Shown here piece after piece: positions 1-12,895 of a DNA stretch of 64,000 bases. Within the stretch, counting starts at the first letter, position 1; every line of letters begins with the position of its first letter. Below the pieces are notes generated by a model. That model was not told the origin of the DNA, made no database searches, and saw only the letters and a list, made by a program, of their open reading frames with translations. The translations under genes and the position numbers were made by a program. This DNA comes from Parastagonospora avenae f. sp. tritici 18332-5 (taxonomy: Eukaryota; Ascomycota; Dothideomycetes; Pleosporales; Phaeosphaeriaceae): the NCBI GenBank assembly GCA_022559985.1, contig JAFJTR010000086.1, positions 61,870 to 125,869 on the forward strand, read 5' to 3'.

Positions 1-927
1 ACGAGATCCGTAAAAGGTACAGCGAAGATGGCTACATCTTGCTCAAAGGGCTGTTACCAAGACAAGACGTGCTAAAGGCCCGAGAGGAGTATTTCAAGAT
101 GCTGACACCAAGTGGCGTACTCAAGCCTGGCACAGAACCAGTTGACGGCATTTTCGATTCAGAGAAAGATGCTGCAGACTACCCTGGCATTGGCGCTGGC
201 GCAGTTGGTGGCAATGGACGTCCGGGGGCAGAGACTGCTGAGACTTTCGTCAATCTAGCTCTTCAGGCACATTATGCAGAATGGTACAAGGAGACATTCT
301 GTAAACATCCAGCGCTGAGAGACTTCATCGCTCGTATGACTGGCTGGGGTGCAGACACATTGGGCATTCGCAGGAGTCTGCTGCGCAACAATACTCCGGG
401 AAATAAGGCAATCGGTGTACACTACGACCAGATTTTCTTGCGACATGGTGAGCCTACGAGCGTGACGGCATGGGTTCCAATGGGTGATATCGGTCTGACC
501 GGTGGTGGACTGATATATCTGGAGAACGGTGAGCATCAGCGTGTTGATACGAGCAACGCCCACTGACTTTTATCTACCAGGCCACACACTTGGGCGCGAA
601 ATTGAGGCGGAGTTCACACGCAAAGCGACTGAGAGCGGCCTAACTGATGAGGAGGCGAAGAACGCCTTCAACCAGAACATGCTGTCGACTGGATTACTCG
701 CCGACGGACCGAAAGAGTACTCCGACACGTTTCAGAAGAGATGGCTCGTGACAAGATACGAGGCAGGAGATGTCATCCTCCATAATCCATTCGCGATCCA
801 TGCTTCGACGATGAATTTTGATCCCAACAATGTCATTCGTGTTGGTACTGATCTCCGTTTCGTCGATGCGAGTAAGCCCTGGGACACGAGATGGGACCAC
901 GACTATCGGTTTGGCGACGGCGTGTAG
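1..927 (+). CDS. Phytanoyl-CoA dioxygenase (PhyH) family protein, 5' end outside the window
   Basis: The reading frame is already open at the first bases (it begins RYSEDGYILLKG, a usual PhyH opening), so the true start lies upstream. Exons 1-528 and 581-927 are joined across a 52-nt intron (GTGAGC...TACCAG) that restores YLENG-HTLGRE. The Fe(II)/2-oxoglutarate ligands are visible: HYD (HxD) in VHYDQIFL, a distal His in NPFAIHAS, and the likely 2-oxoglutarate Arg in VIRVGTDLRF. Family knowledge: non-heme iron dioxygenases that hydroxylate fatty-acyl or small-molecule substrates. The substrate here cannot be told from sequence. The protein continues normally to a TAG stop, with no sign of decay. 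Confidence 0.85.
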
Positions 928-2269
928 TCGGCAGGTTGATACGAGGGGGCAGACCGAGCAGGGCCATGCACTGTTTGGCAGTTTGCTCGGCGTTGATGAC
1001 GAGTCGAATGTCATCGTGCCTTCCTCTGCGAGAGTTGTTCGTAATTTCAATCTGCGCATTTCCTTTGGCATCTAGCACTTGAATGTTGCGCGCCTTCCTA
1101 TGAGTGTCGCATGCTTAGTCACGCCTACTCGCGTGCTCTTCGTGGCCTCGCCAGCTATTGTACACATTCGTGCCACAAGTTCGAAGCTCCTGCGATACTT
1201 CTCGGTGCACCTAGTTTTCCTTGTCCAATTTATCCCGCTTCCTTCCCTCTCAGTACCTGTTTAGCCAGGAGACGCGAAGTTCTGTTAGGGCAATATTTGC
1301 AAGGCGGTGTCCAAGATCGCCCCTTTACCGCCCGGCCCGCACTGATGCAAGGGCACTCCACTTCGAACCAAAGTCCAGGGAATTGCACAGACTTCCAGCA
1401 GCGGCCCTGGGCCCATGGAACCCAATGCCAACTCCCTGGCATGCACGACGTTCCATAAGCGTACCTGTGGCAGATTGTCACGTTTGATCACATTTGCTGT
1501 CTCCTCGCTTGCAGCTGTCATTATCCACGCATGAAGGGGCTAAAAACGCCACAGTGGTACTCGGGCCTGGACGCGTGAGGGGGGCCTCACGGTTCCAGCC
1601 GCGGTCGCATCTTTTCGGTGAAGAGAGCCTCCACTTTCTTTTGCCCGCCCCCAAGCTTTGCCATTTTTTCAGAACCTGCTCTGTGGGTCCATGTGCAGGG
1701 AACACAGATCGGACAGATTAGCGAAATCAGGTTACAATGGGATTACAATGCGGAGGATCAAAAAGCACGGCGAGGTCCAGCTGAACTGCAAACTCGGAGA
1801 GGAGCGTGGCACAGATTGGTACCGCGCCCAATTCGTCTGTTAGACCGGCTCTGGGCGGTGCCGCCTAAATGAGCGGCACATGCGATTTGTCGGTATTGCT
1901 GCAAAAGCACCTCTGCGCTATTGCTTCTGAAGCAGCATGTCGATCAGCTTACTGCGGGCGGGCTCGAGCAGCAATATCGGGCTCGAGGTCCGCATTGACT
2001 TTGTGGCTTCAAACTTACAGGCCCCTCGGTCATCTTTCGTGGAATTGCAATTATCTGGGTATTCACACCACCACGCAGGGCAGGACATGTCGGCGCGATA
2101 AGTGCGCATTGACTCAGCTAAAGGCGTCCCACTTCTCCACGCCTGCATAAGCACCTGCTCCCGCCCCGGGCCCGCTGTGAAGTGCCTACAATTCAGCCTC
2201 CACCTTTCCTTCGCCACGCCACCTGTCTCTGCGCACTACTGCGAACGACTCTCGGACGCGACATGAAAG
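928..2269. other. Intergenic region
   Basis: Between the dioxygenase stop and the start of the rhodopsin-like gene. Only short overlapping ORFs on both strands, none with a recognisable domain or a good start context. It presumably holds the 3' UTR of one gene and the promoter of the next. No repeat or RNA gene seen. Confidence 0.6.
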
Positions 2270-3549
2270 ATGGCGTCCCCGTTTTCTCCGGAAGAGTTGG
2301 CCTACTTGGAAGCGCATAAGGACGATTCGAGAGTCTCGGAGATCCACTGGGTTTACAGCGTGCCCATCGTCGCCGCGACTATCAGCACAGTACTACGACT
2401 ATGGGCAAAGCGCCTCGGAAGAAACGGAATCACCCTCGACGACTATTTGATCCTCCTTGCGACATTTTGTTTGATAGGCGAATGTTCCAGCGGTCTCGGA
2501 TACGGTATGAATTCATCATCTTATTGATATCGCAAAGTTTACTAACAGAATCAGGGCCCCCATATGGCATGGGTCGACATGTCATTGTTGTGTCTGACTA
2601 CGACCAGATGATGGTGCGCAAGGGCGACTACATCTTCAGCCATTTCTATGACTTCGCGCTCGTCTTCGTCAAGCTTGGTATCCTTGCCTTTTACTGGCGT
2701 GTATTCGTCCATCCAGTCTTCCGCACAGCGGTCCTCGCCACTGCATTCTTTGTGATCGCATGGGGCATCGGCATTACTGTCACTTTATTTCTTGCTTGCC
2801 GGCCACTGAAAGCATATTGGGACATCACAGTAAAAGGCGATTGCTTGACGATGGTCACCTTTACATACTTCACCAACATTTCGAACTTGATCACTGATAT
2901 CTGGATCTTCCTAATGCCAGTGCCTATGATATGGCACTTGCAACTGCAGACAAAGAAGAAGCTTATCATAAGCTTGATCTTCTGCTTCGGTCTCGCGTAA
3001 GTTTCACTTTTGGACCCCAAAAGCCACTGGACTAACCTTCCGCATAGCACATGCATCGTATCCTCCATACGCCTGACCGTAGTCCTCGGTCGCGGTAGTC
3101 CTGACTTCACATGGTACTACGTTCCTCTCGGCGCATATTCTGTCTTCGAGCCGCTCGGTGGCATTCTCTGCACCAACATTCCCATCATCTGGCACATGCT
3201 GCGCAAACATCGAGCCATGAACCGCACCATGGACAACCTCCACAAAACACACGACTCGAGCACGCGCACCATCGGCTCTGGATCACGGCGTAGCCGCTTT
3301 ATAAACGCTCTCGGTATAACAACCCACGACCGAACACAAATTGACAGTGCTGGTGCAACCGTAATGGAGGGTGGTGACCGCGCAGCCGACTTCCATAGGC
3401 TAGAAAGCATGGAGAGTCAGAAGCCGGATCCGAATATCTGGACAACTGTCCAGCGATTGGATAGTGGTAACGCAGAGGCAGGGCGCAGCTCGGACGAGGG
3501 ACAAATAAAGCCAGGCATGAAGAAGACGAACTGGCATGTGAGGAAGTGA
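2270..3549 (+). CDS. Fungal rhodopsin-like (SAT4/PTH11-type) seven-transmembrane membrane protein
   Basis: Three exons (2270-2504, 2555-2996, 3048-3549), 392 residues. Introns of 50 and 51 nt both contain ACTAAC branch sites. Hydrophobic helices are spaced as in the fungal rhodopsin/SAT4 domain, and the hallmark CRPLKAYWD is present in the loop after the fourth helix, as are the N-terminal LDDYLILLA and the late SVFEPLGGIL segments. The C-terminal about 110 residues are polar and cytoplasmic-looking, with SSDEGQIKPG near the end. Family knowledge: plasma-membrane proteins, some acting as PTH11-like surface sensors, most uncharacterised. There is no CFEM domain before the first helix, so this is not a canonical Pth11. 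Ligand and pathway are unknown. Confidence 0.88.
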
Positions 3550-4204
3550 GCTACGTCTCACAACATCGATTATACACGCGAATCTTACGACGTTACGAAT
3601 ACATGGCGCCTTCGGAGCACACTTGTCACGCTTCTCACTTTGGGTCTGGTAAATATGGCTGGGTAGCTAGTGGCTGGCATGGTACAGGTCACGATGCTAT
3701 GAATGTCGTCTGGCCTCTGCCGCCTTCCGGAGCATTGTGCATAATGTTCTCTTTTTCCTTTAGATATCCAACGTACATATGCCGGTCGTAGTTACGCCCA
3801 ATTTTCAATACTTTTGAGACCAATGAAACAGATCATTATACCCATCTACCGCCATCACTTGACTTGGCATGTAAAGGCCTGCTGAGATCAAGTTCTCGTG
3901 CTGCAGTACGCCTTCTCGATTCGGAAGAAGCATGCTGGCGGTCGTACAAGAGTAAGCTGATCCTACATCCAGCTCTTTTGGGCCCATGGGCAAGCGAGAT
4001 CAGATTTTATCAAGCAACGTGCATGATGCACGAGTGCTGACATGCATGAACAATGAACCCACTCCTGGTATCCGGCAAAACAAAAGCACGCACGTGGCGA
4101 AAACACATGGAAGCAGGCCATCAATTCCACCCTCCCACAAACCCAGATTGCATAGATCTATTTTTACATTAACAAACAACCCTCCCAGACCTATCCCCAA
4201 GAAT
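3550..4204. other. Intergenic region between convergent genes
   Basis: Lies between the stops of the convergent rhodopsin-like and esterase genes, so it should be mainly two 3' UTRs. ORFs here run as antisense shadows into the esterase. Nothing else recognised. Confidence 0.6.
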
Positions 4205-6093
4205 CTAATACGGCACCTTGGCCGCCACGCCTTTCCAGAACTCACACCTCGCTCCCCTCCCGCCTTCCCACGCCTCTGCATCTGCAAGACTGATGACATT
4301 GCTCACCCCTGGATCGCTGTACAGGTTGTACTTGAGGTACGGCCCGGCAGCCACAGGACTCGGTACGCCGCCCGTGGCATTCAGATTCAACAGGTAAGGC
4401 ATACCCGCATCCCACAGCGGCCACTTAACCATCGCGCCATCGACATTCGACACAGAGCTGTTCGCCACGCCACCCTTCGCATCCTCGACGCTGATCACGG
4501 GGGTGTTGTTGATGATGAAGCTGCCCCAGATGGCGCGGAACACGTGTTTGAATGATGCGCCGGGTGTTCTTGTGCCGGACCAGAGCGCTTGTAGGTCGTA
4601 GCCGTGGTAGGCGGGGGGCGCGCTGAATTGGTACTTCCAGCCCTGGGGGAAGGCGCTGGCGGCCCAGTAGGAGGGGCAGTCGAAGGCGTATTCGGCGAAG
4701 ACGTTGATGAGGCGCTGGGTCTGGCCGGTGCCGTAGGCGCTTTGGTTCACGGCGGTGGCGCCGGACACGCCATTTGTTGCATAGAGGGGCGCGTTGGGGT
4801 CGATGGGGGAGGAGTCGCCGGCGTAGGAGTAGGTTTTCTCGACGGCGGATTTGTCGATTGAGGAAAAGAGCGGGAAGGTAGTATTGAGGTAAGAGCGGAA
4901 GTCCTGGTGTGTTTTAGCGGTGGGTGGGGCGAGGGGAATTCCTTCGTTGGCCATGTTGCCGGAGAGTACGCGTTTGCCTTTTACGGCTGCGGAGAGAAGT
5001 TGCTTGCTTGGGCGGTCTTTGATGAATGAGCCATCTGTGACTGGCAGGAATGCAAAGGCGCCAAAAGGCCTCGACTCGCCGACTTTCTGACTCGCGGTTT
5101 GGAGAGTGGTGGTGTTCTGGCTGCGGAGGCAGGCAAACGTGTCCTTGGCCTTGGAGCAGCCAGCCAGTTCAGCAAATGCTTCGTATCTATCCTCAATCTC
5201 GTCATCGTCATAGCAGTATTGCTCAGGGAACCATGGGCTTGCTGTGATGACATTGTTGAAGAGGTTTTCCTTTTGCTTGCCGCCGTATGCCATGGCTTGG
5301 TACAACACAGAAGCAGCACCAGAGCTCTCTCCGGCGATTGTTACTTTGCTCGGGTCGCCACCAAATTTGGCAATGTTGGCCTGCACCCACTTCAAGGCAA
5401 AGTTCTGGTCGAGCAAACCAGCGTTGAGCGCACCACCTTCTGCAACATCTTCGCCTCCAAGGAAGCCGAACGCTCCAAGGCGGTACTGGATGATCACGCT
5501 AACGAAGCCGTTGTTGTTCTGCTTCATGATTTCAGTAGGATCCAGACCAGTGATGCTGAACAGGTTGTGGCCTCCTCCGTCTGTATTTCATTAGTGAGGC
5601 CCAAATTCCAGAGCAAGTGACACATACGGATCCAGAAGAAGACAGGCAGGTTCTGGGCATTTGCAGGCGCGAAGACGTTCAGAAACAAGCAGTCCTCGTT
5701 GCCAAGCGCAGATGTGAAGCCATACTCAGCAGGAGTCGCTGAGCCAGCGCCAGTCTGAGGACAAGCTGGCGGATCTTTCAATGCAGCGATGGTTGATGTC
5801 CTGTTCTTCGCTGGTACCTGAGGAGCTGCCCACCTGAGCTTTCCGAGTGGCGGTGCCGCATAGCGTACTCTGCATCACCATGTCAGTCCCATGGCGCAAG
5901 TTCATCGCACAGAATTGTCTTCGTACCCTTTGAACGCATTGATGTTATTAGCCGCGTCGTAGCTGCCACTGTACACTTCATATCCAAGATCGACAGTTGG
6001 TGTGTCCCTGGCTGCGATGCTCGGGATAGGCTCGGCGGCAACGCTCACCCCTGTGATGAGCGCGCCTGCGACCACACTCCGGAAAACCCTCAT
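4205..6093 (-). CDS. Secreted type-B carboxylesterase/lipase
   Basis: Three exons on the minus strand (6093-5927, 5869-5628, 5580-4205), 594 residues; introns of 57 and 47 nt. The chosen ATG opens a clear signal peptide (MRVFRSVVAGALITGVSVAAEP); an upstream in-frame Met would bury it. Splicing restores the family motif FKGVRYAAPPLGKLRW and the oxyanion segment FFWIHGGGHNL. The nucleophile elbow is GESSG, EDCLFLNV is the second family signature, and AYHGYDL supplies the catalytic His. Family knowledge: alpha/beta hydrolases that cleave esters of lipids, sterols or plant-derived compounds outside the cell. Substrate not predictable. It has the usual length of fungal type-B esterases and looks intact. 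Confidence 0.92.
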
Positions 6094-8442
6094 TTTTGAT
6101 CCCAGCTCTTGAAATTCAGACGCGCGCCAGTCGTTGGACACGAACTGCAGAGGCCGGGGCAGAGCGTCGAGTGATATGCAGCAATTGTGACGCAAAGGGA
6201 GAGCCCAAGGCCGTGGGAAACGTGGGAACGGTTGCGCAACCTTAATCTAATCGCCGGCATATCCCCATTTTATAACCAACGCGCAGCACCCGAGAGGATT
6301 GGCTCCACTGCCATTAAGCGTCCAGTGCGCGCGGGAAGTTCGTTTGCGGAGCACGTGTTTGGGTATCGCAGCACGAAAACGCCAGCCTCGATGGCGCTCG
6401 TCTGGACCGCCACGACTGGATGGACGACGGCGAGATTGATGCTACGAGTTCTCCATCTTGCAGCCCTAGCGGGCCTTCACGATTTTTCGAGGACGCAAGC
6501 GAAGGATTCCCTTGCCATCCGCTACGGCCTGAACATACCCGGTCACGATGATTGGGTGACTGTTGCGGATGGTTTGAATGTTTCCGTCAAATGGCCCGCT
6601 GCCGAGGACCAGACCGTCGTTGCGAACGTCGGCGCTATCGAAAAGTATAATGCGCCTGCTAATTCGCAGTATGCTCTTGAAGTTATAAGGCGGCCTGTCA
6701 ACTAGAAAGTCCAAAGAGCTCAAGAGCCCATGGGGTCGGTACCTGGAACATGTTGCGCAACGAGGACGATCGCAGTTGTTGTACTGAAAAGTCATCCACG
6801 ACGTCTGCACATGCAATGCGCGACATGGACTTTGGTGGTCCGAATGCCCAGGTGCCAGGCCTGTGGGCTGCAGCTCAATTTCCGGGTAATGATCTTTATG
6901 CAGCCGCAGTCGCGACCCGCTATATCGGCGCACACCAGGTGTGGCATCCGGAGGCGAACAGTGACAATCAAGGAAGCTGCATGTTGTGTTGGCACCGCGT
7001 GCGTGGAATGATGGTGGTGACTGGCGGCGACGGTGTCGCGGATGCAAAGGCCGGCTTAACACCCAGTTCAGCTACCTAAGCCATCGCATGTTTATCTCTT
7101 TTCTTCCGCTTTGCGTAGTTGGCGAGCACGCAGTCTTACAGCAATACGATGCAGAAGCTATGAAAGTGTAAGATGTTCCGAAGTCTAAACATGGCCGCAG
7201 CAATCGTGTTGTGTATATAGCTGTGGCACGCGCATTCCGCTCCGCATAGTTACTCGAGGTCCTGCTGCATGTCAGTTCGTGAACACGACTTTTACGATAA
7301 CTTCACATACCCGCATTCAATGAACAAGTATACTTAGTGTTCATACGTGTAGACCTGGAATATTCGGCCGTCACCTTCTCCAACAGCGACATGTCTAACT
7401 TTTATACTTTCAGGTGCAAATTATTGCCCGTATGCATTTCAGCCTCCACATTCGCCCCTTGCATGAGGCCATGAGCTTGATTTGGCCTTGTCTCGATGTC
7501 GTGCAATAGTGATGTTGCTGTGCCGCAGCCATGCCTGGACCCTACCGACTGGGCAACCATGGAAGACTATGTACGTAACTTCAAGAAAAGGCAAATAATG
7601 TCACCAGATTACAGAGCGATTCCCTTGAGGTAGAGTCCCTTGACTGTACTGGTATTTATGTCACTGTGCATGGTCATAACAATGACTGCGGAACATAACC
7701 GATTGAGTCGAGGTCGTCAGACTTACTCAGTGTGACTCGTACCACAGAATGACAATACTGACAGAACTGTGATTGCTCGAGAGCTTCTAATACAGTGCTT
7801 TGCTTCAATTGCAGGTGCGATGTTAATGTGCTGCGCCTTTCGCTACTAGCTTTGGGGGACCCGAACAGAACTTCTTCGCTATTAAGCTTCATCGAGACTA
7901 CGACGTCCAGTGTGGAAGTGATTCGTGAATGACATTGGTATGATTCACTGATCTTAGAGTTCAAGGGATGTAATAAGACATGTATGGAGTTGCACGCCAC
8001 TGTCTTCAATGTGATTAGTCAATCGCTCCGCGGTCTTCCAAGTATGTACTATCGTGAAGTAAAGATGTAGTAGCCTCGATCTTGTCGACCATACCTCTTC
8101 TCTTTTAACCTATAGTCCAGTTTGTATGTTATTCTTGATCTTTGTAACCGCCGACAGTCTCGAATTAGTAGATGGTCTAAAAGTATCCAAGGTGACAAGA
8201 ACGGGGAAATGCCGCTCACTCCATCGATCAAATTTACTTACAGCGATGTACTCGGGAATCTACGTGGCAGTTCCATCATCTTCACAGCCTCAAAGGCATA
8301 TGAAAGCCTCGCCGTCTTCTGTCCTCCTTCGTCCCACACAACACACTGAACAACAACGACATTCCCACAACAGTTATACCATTACCAACTACCAACTACC
8401 AAAACCAACCAGAAACAACCAACCAAACTACCACATAACACA
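6094..8442. other. Long intergenic region
   Basis: Divergent region between the esterase (minus) and the small 88-residue gene (plus). Two overlapping ORFs of 172 (+) and 198 (-) codons near 6.2-7.1 kb lack domains, and neither has an obvious promoter or splice partner. The last 100 bases (about 8340-8440) form an ACC/AAC-rich leader of the next gene. No repeat family recognised. Confidence 0.55.
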
Positions 8443-8709
8443 ATGGTTCGAGACAGACCATTTGACTACCTCCATTGCATGCCTTTCACCGGCTACCGCA
8501 ACCTCAACAGCCTTCCCGCCTATGACCAGGGTCCCAGACGAGAATACTCTCACCAGATGGGCGGAACCAGATTCTATGGTAACCAGTTCGAAAATCGGGA
8601 CCCGGGATATTCCTTCAACGGGGAGGAGGGGCCTCGGGGAAGGGTTGCACCATACAACCTGGGACAGGCTCGCGGAATTGCGCGGCGCAGGAGGAGGAAT
8701 AGGTACTAG
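8443..8709 (+). CDS. Small uncharacterised protein (88 aa) rich in Arg, Gly and Tyr
   Basis: Not recognised. Single-exon ORF starting MVRDRPFDYLHCMP with a strong start context (CACAATGG), preceded by about 100 bases of C/A-rich leader built from imperfect ACCAACT/ACCAAAC units, typical of highly expressed fungal transcripts. The middle is aromatic and polar (TRFYGNQFENRDPGYSFNGEEGPRGR) and the C-terminus ends in an Arg run (ARRRRRNRY). No signal peptide, membrane helix or cysteine pattern. It could be a small nucleic-acid-binding or stress-related protein, but that is only inferred from composition. The leader and start context are the main reasons to call it a gene. Confidence 0.5.
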   Translation: MVRDRPFDYLHCMPFTGYRNLNSLPAYDQGPRREYSHQMGGTRFYGNQFENRDPGYSFNGEEGPRGRVAPYNLGQARGIARRRRRNRY

Positions 8710-8890
8710 GTTCGGAGGGGTTTACGGTTACGAGAGATAGGTCATGAGTGAATGAGGATGTACAGGCTTCACTATTGCATTGATGAGTGATGAACATGAG
8801 TGAAGTGAAGTGTTCCAGCACCTGTAATGATTCGGACGATTTCTTAGCAATGTCATTCATTCGTTCTCGTTAGTCATGTCTATATACCCC

Positions 8891-9903
8891 CTAAGTCCTC
8901 TCTGGCGAAGTCAGAGCAAGCTCTCCTTCTTTGCCCTTGGCCTTGTCCTTTCGCGACGGTGAAGGCCGCGCGCGCTTTGGCGCCGAACCCTCTTCAGCCC
9001 GTGCCTCCCTCTTGCGCTTCTTGGCCAGCCAAGAGCCCGGAGGTAGCCTGTCCAGCGTCGTCCAAACTGCTTCAGACTCGGCGGCCAGCTTGTAGGTGGG
9101 CACCGGCGGCGTCATGCTGGCCGGGGTCAGGGGCGCAGCGACCACCGTCTCACCCTCAATGGTGAGGGGTGCCGGCGACATGGCCTTGACGCTCTCGCCA
9201 TCAGGCTTCTCTAGCTTGGCGACTTGTGCTAGGAATGATCAGCATTGATTCAAGAGAGATGGATGAATGGGTCCTGGAGCTTACGCTTCCGCGTCGGCTT
9301 CGCTTTTGAGCCACGCGTCGATCGAACGGAGTCCTCCTTTGGCGTGAAGCGACCATTTCGGCCGCGAACTTTACCGCCTTCCTGGTCGTCTTCGATGGAC
9401 TTTTGGACCGCAGCTTGCAGGCCACCAGGTTGGCTCAGTACTTCAGCCGCGATGGTGTCGGAAAGGCACGCGCTCGTTTGTCCACACTGTTCGTTGCCCG
9501 TAGGCGAGCCCGTGCCGGTCAGCGGAACACCTGGTGCGGATTCGCCTCGCGCGTTGTTGCGAACTTGTCTGACGGACAACTCTTTCCAGGCGCGGCTGAA
9601 GAACGGCCACTTGTCTTGAGCCTTGTTGGTGAGCGAGCGTACTCGACGGTAGGCGCGGTCTAGTTGGAAGAAACCCAGAGTAGTGCGGATCTCTCTGCCT
9701 GGCGAAGTGACCGGCTCATAGAGGAATTGCTCTTTTAACCAAGCATCTAGCGCAATGTCGTTCTCGAGCGCGCTCTGGTTGAGGTACAGGTGGATGTCCT
9801 GCAAGGTGGCGACGTCGATATAGCCGATAAGAGTGTCAGGGAGCATCATGGATGGTGGAATTCCGTCAGGAAATGGGCTTGCTGATGTTTTGGTAGAGTT
9901 CAT
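8891..9903 (-). CDS. Uncharacterised basic, probably nuclear protein
   Basis: Two exons (9903-9285 and 9228-8891), 318 residues; the 56-nt intron (GTAAGC...CCTAG) rejoins KPTRK-PQVAKLEKP in frame. The N-terminal 110 residues are mixed helical and have the only fold-like composition (IGYIDVATLQDIHLYLNQ, then WPFFSRAWKELSVRQ). The rest is low complexity, with several nuclear-localisation-type clusters (KPTRKRKL, AKKRKREARAEE, PKRARPSPSRKDK). No domain recognised. It is the last of three same-strand genes (with 12896-14803 and 15690-16925) that encode basic proteins with similar KRKR/SPxR composition. Whether they are related is not established. Nuclear location is an inference from composition. 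Confidence 0.65.
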
Positions 9904-12895
9904 GGCTTGTTGCGGGTGGTTTGTGCAGTGTCAAAATTGTGGTGGGAGAGAAGTTGAGTGTGGCGGTTGTGGTCAAAATTGGTGACGCTGGTAGGAAAAC
10001 TGTCGAAGTGAGAAGCGAGATCCCCAGCCACCTCTTAAGTACAATAGCTGCCGTCGTATTGTTGCGTTTGCGGGTGAACTCGAGTTGCTCGCGGTGAGAA
10101 GTCTTGCAATGGCCGCGGTCGACCGGTTCGACAGACGGTCTGCAGGTTTTTTTGACCAGGTCAAATTTCTGGTGGAATAACTCCTTTCCGGGCTATCTGA
10201 ACAGGTAACACCTGCGTACGTAGAGAGACTTGTTACCTCGAGATTTCAATGCCTTTATTGCAAATTATGGGTGAGCGCAGGTGGTGAAGGCGAGGGAGCA
10301 CCTAGCTCGCAAACTTCTGAGCACGGTTCCACCCAATCAGGTGATTTGCACCCCGTTGGCGCTGGCCACGTAGTCGGATATACTGCAACCAGATCCAAAG
10401 TACGGAATTTGTCGAAGAAGCTCTGCTGTGAAGTTTTGACTGATTTGCTTCAAGATTTCTTACAGAGCAGCACGTTGCCACTGTCTGCGCACGGGCAGGG
10501 GATGAATCTGACTTCGGGTAGGTATGACGAGTGCACAATTGGTGACTGCTGAATACGTTCACATCAATCCACATGTAACCAACTGGAGTTTTTGTTCATG
10601 GGATCGTCGCAACTCCATTTTAAAGCAGACCAATTCATACCAGGAGCTGCCTCAACCCCTGGCCCGCATCGATCTTTGGCGCCGCTCCTCTGCCTCTAAT
10701 AACATATACATGTATGCGCATCATAGCATTTAGGGATTTTCAGAGGTCTACCATTGTTCATTTTTATTCGCTCACTTACTGACATGCCCCCTGGCCGAGC
10801 CACACGTAGGTTATCTTGTCCACACCCTACGGTCGGTCTTCACTGACCTCAACGCATGTTTTGTGATAATTGCAGAACCCCGAAACCCCAGAGCTAAGTT
10901 CCAAAAAGTTCCACTTACATGTTTCTGGGTGTAGCAATAATACTGTGAGCCCATCAGATAGGCCAGGGCATTGGACGACTCAAGCTACCGTCTTTGTGCA
11001 TAGCAAGAATAGACTCTCCCCAACTATTAACTGCTCAAACTCTCGATTCATGAAATGAATTGAGCAGAAGCAAAATGAGGGCTGCTTGTTTTCGATATTT
11101 CGTGCTACGTGATTTTGCGGTTTGGTTTGGTACAGCGTGAAGTGAAAGCGACAGCAGCTCCTGAGACAGCTCTGCACCAAATGTCAGCTGGTTCATGCCA
11201 TATACGATGTTGTCGCTGACGATTTATCAAGCTCTTGACTATATGTGAGTCGAATTCTCTGTGTTATGGGAAGTCTACGGTGTAATTTTGGTGTGGCCTT
11301 GCATGGTGTGCGCGGAAGGGAGGGGCGGCCTTGACACTGACTCTGACTCGCAACATGTCACAGCAACAACTGCATCCATCAGCATGGTTGGCCCAGCCAC
11401 TCAAACAACACCTATGAATCTGAGAAGGCGAGAAGTCATTCGGAACTTTCCAAACGTGGGTTGCGCAAGTACCAGCGACACCAGACAGTCAAGTGCGGCA
11501 TGATGACGTCGACACCGGGCGGACCGCAACACTAACCACTCCAACATCGCCGCAGCAACATGATCAAAGTATCGCGCAGTACATGTTAGGCATCCAGGAC
11601 AAACTCAGCGACTCTTCTACCACCGTGGAATGATATTCGAAGATTACACGCCAGCCACCTCAGCTAGTCCAGCATCGACGCTTGCAACAGGCAGGATACA
11701 TTGGCTGTGTCGCCCATGAAACTATTGCTGTCTACAAAGTGGCAGATACAACTCTCTATGCGATGAATCTTCCAGAAATTCTATCAACATACCATATCAT
11801 CCACAGATTTTGTAGCCTAAGAAAGTCCCTTTTTACAACTCGAAGCACAGTTACCAGAGCAGAGCATCACTGCAACATCTGGACCTCATATAGCCCTAAG
11901 ATACGTCCAAATACATCTGCACCGCGTTCAGCATCTAATATTAGACTACGATCACCTCTTTCACCCATCGCCTTCAATACTTAGCTCACATTCGCCTCAG
12001 CCTCCACCTCCAACCTCCGGATATATCCACCCCTCGAGACAACGCAGCGCCATCATGCACGGCACATCATACAAGACTAACCGGCCATCCCCCGAGAACA
12101 ATACACCAACGCGTAGGCCATCTTCGTCTAAACCCCTGAGCACAGCGGCAGTGCATACCACCCACCTGCCCGCAGTGCCAACTGCAGCACACGATATTTG
12201 GCATTATAGCAACGCGCATACACAAACACCCAAAATATCGATTGAACTGGCACCCACCTGCATCATACCATCCTCTGGAGTATGTGAAGCCCTCCTCCCT
12301 CCCGTATCTATACCCCGACTCTGACAGCCTCACACCCCGTGTTCTGACACGGCGGCGCAAATAGTTCTCTTCGATCTGGCGGGTGTGCGTCTTGATTGCG
12401 AGCAGAGTAATCCAGGATACATGGTTTTCCGAAGATGTGGCTACGATTATGCAGGAATATGGGCGAGTGCGTGGATTCGTAGGGTGGGTATCGAGCTCTG
12501 GCGGAAATGAGGGAGGTCGCAGTGCTGAGATGATAAGACTTTGAAAACTGACGAGAGATGGTGGAAGAAGGCGGGTGCTTGGAGACATCGAACTTAACAA
12601 ATTCATGCGCAAGTAGTGTGATACATAGAAAGACTGTGTCCAACGAGCATTTCCATTCACTTCAATTACGCAACCTAACACTCCTCCATACCTCCCAAAG
12701 ATCAATCCTGCTATCAGGCACGCTATGCAAAAAGTCAAAAAGCAACGCAAACCATCGCACTTCCTCGTGCCGCTCAAGTGGCAGAACGGTCTCCGCATAC
12801 CAAATCAGAAACTCGACACAAATCAAAACTTTTCTCTCGGGAAGATGGGAATGAGGTTGGAGCTCTCCAACGGAGGCTTTTCATGTGTCGAATTC
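9904..12895. other. Long gene-poor region
   Basis: About 3 kb between two minus-strand genes. The first few hundred bases are the promoter and 5' UTR of the gene starting at 9903. Around 11.6-12.3 kb a CT/CA-rich stretch precedes an 89-codon plus-strand ORF (12055-12324), and a 243-codon minus-strand ORF lies across it; neither has a domain. No transposon ends, tRNA or clear repeat seen. Confidence 0.5.

Noticed and set aside
3986..4555. 189-codon plus-strand ORF
   Set aside because: Antisense to the end of the carboxylesterase exon and rich in Arg/His/Pro; a shadow.
6187..7062. Overlapping ORFs of 172 (+) and 198 (-) codons
   Set aside because: Mutually overlapping, no recognisable motif, no leader or splice signals; treated as chance frames.
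12055..12798. 89-codon plus ORF after a CT/CA-rich stretch and a 243-codon minus ORF across it
   Set aside because: The plus ORF has a fair start context but no domain, and the minus ORF is low-complexity and Cys/Arg-rich. Neither can be preferred without transcript data.
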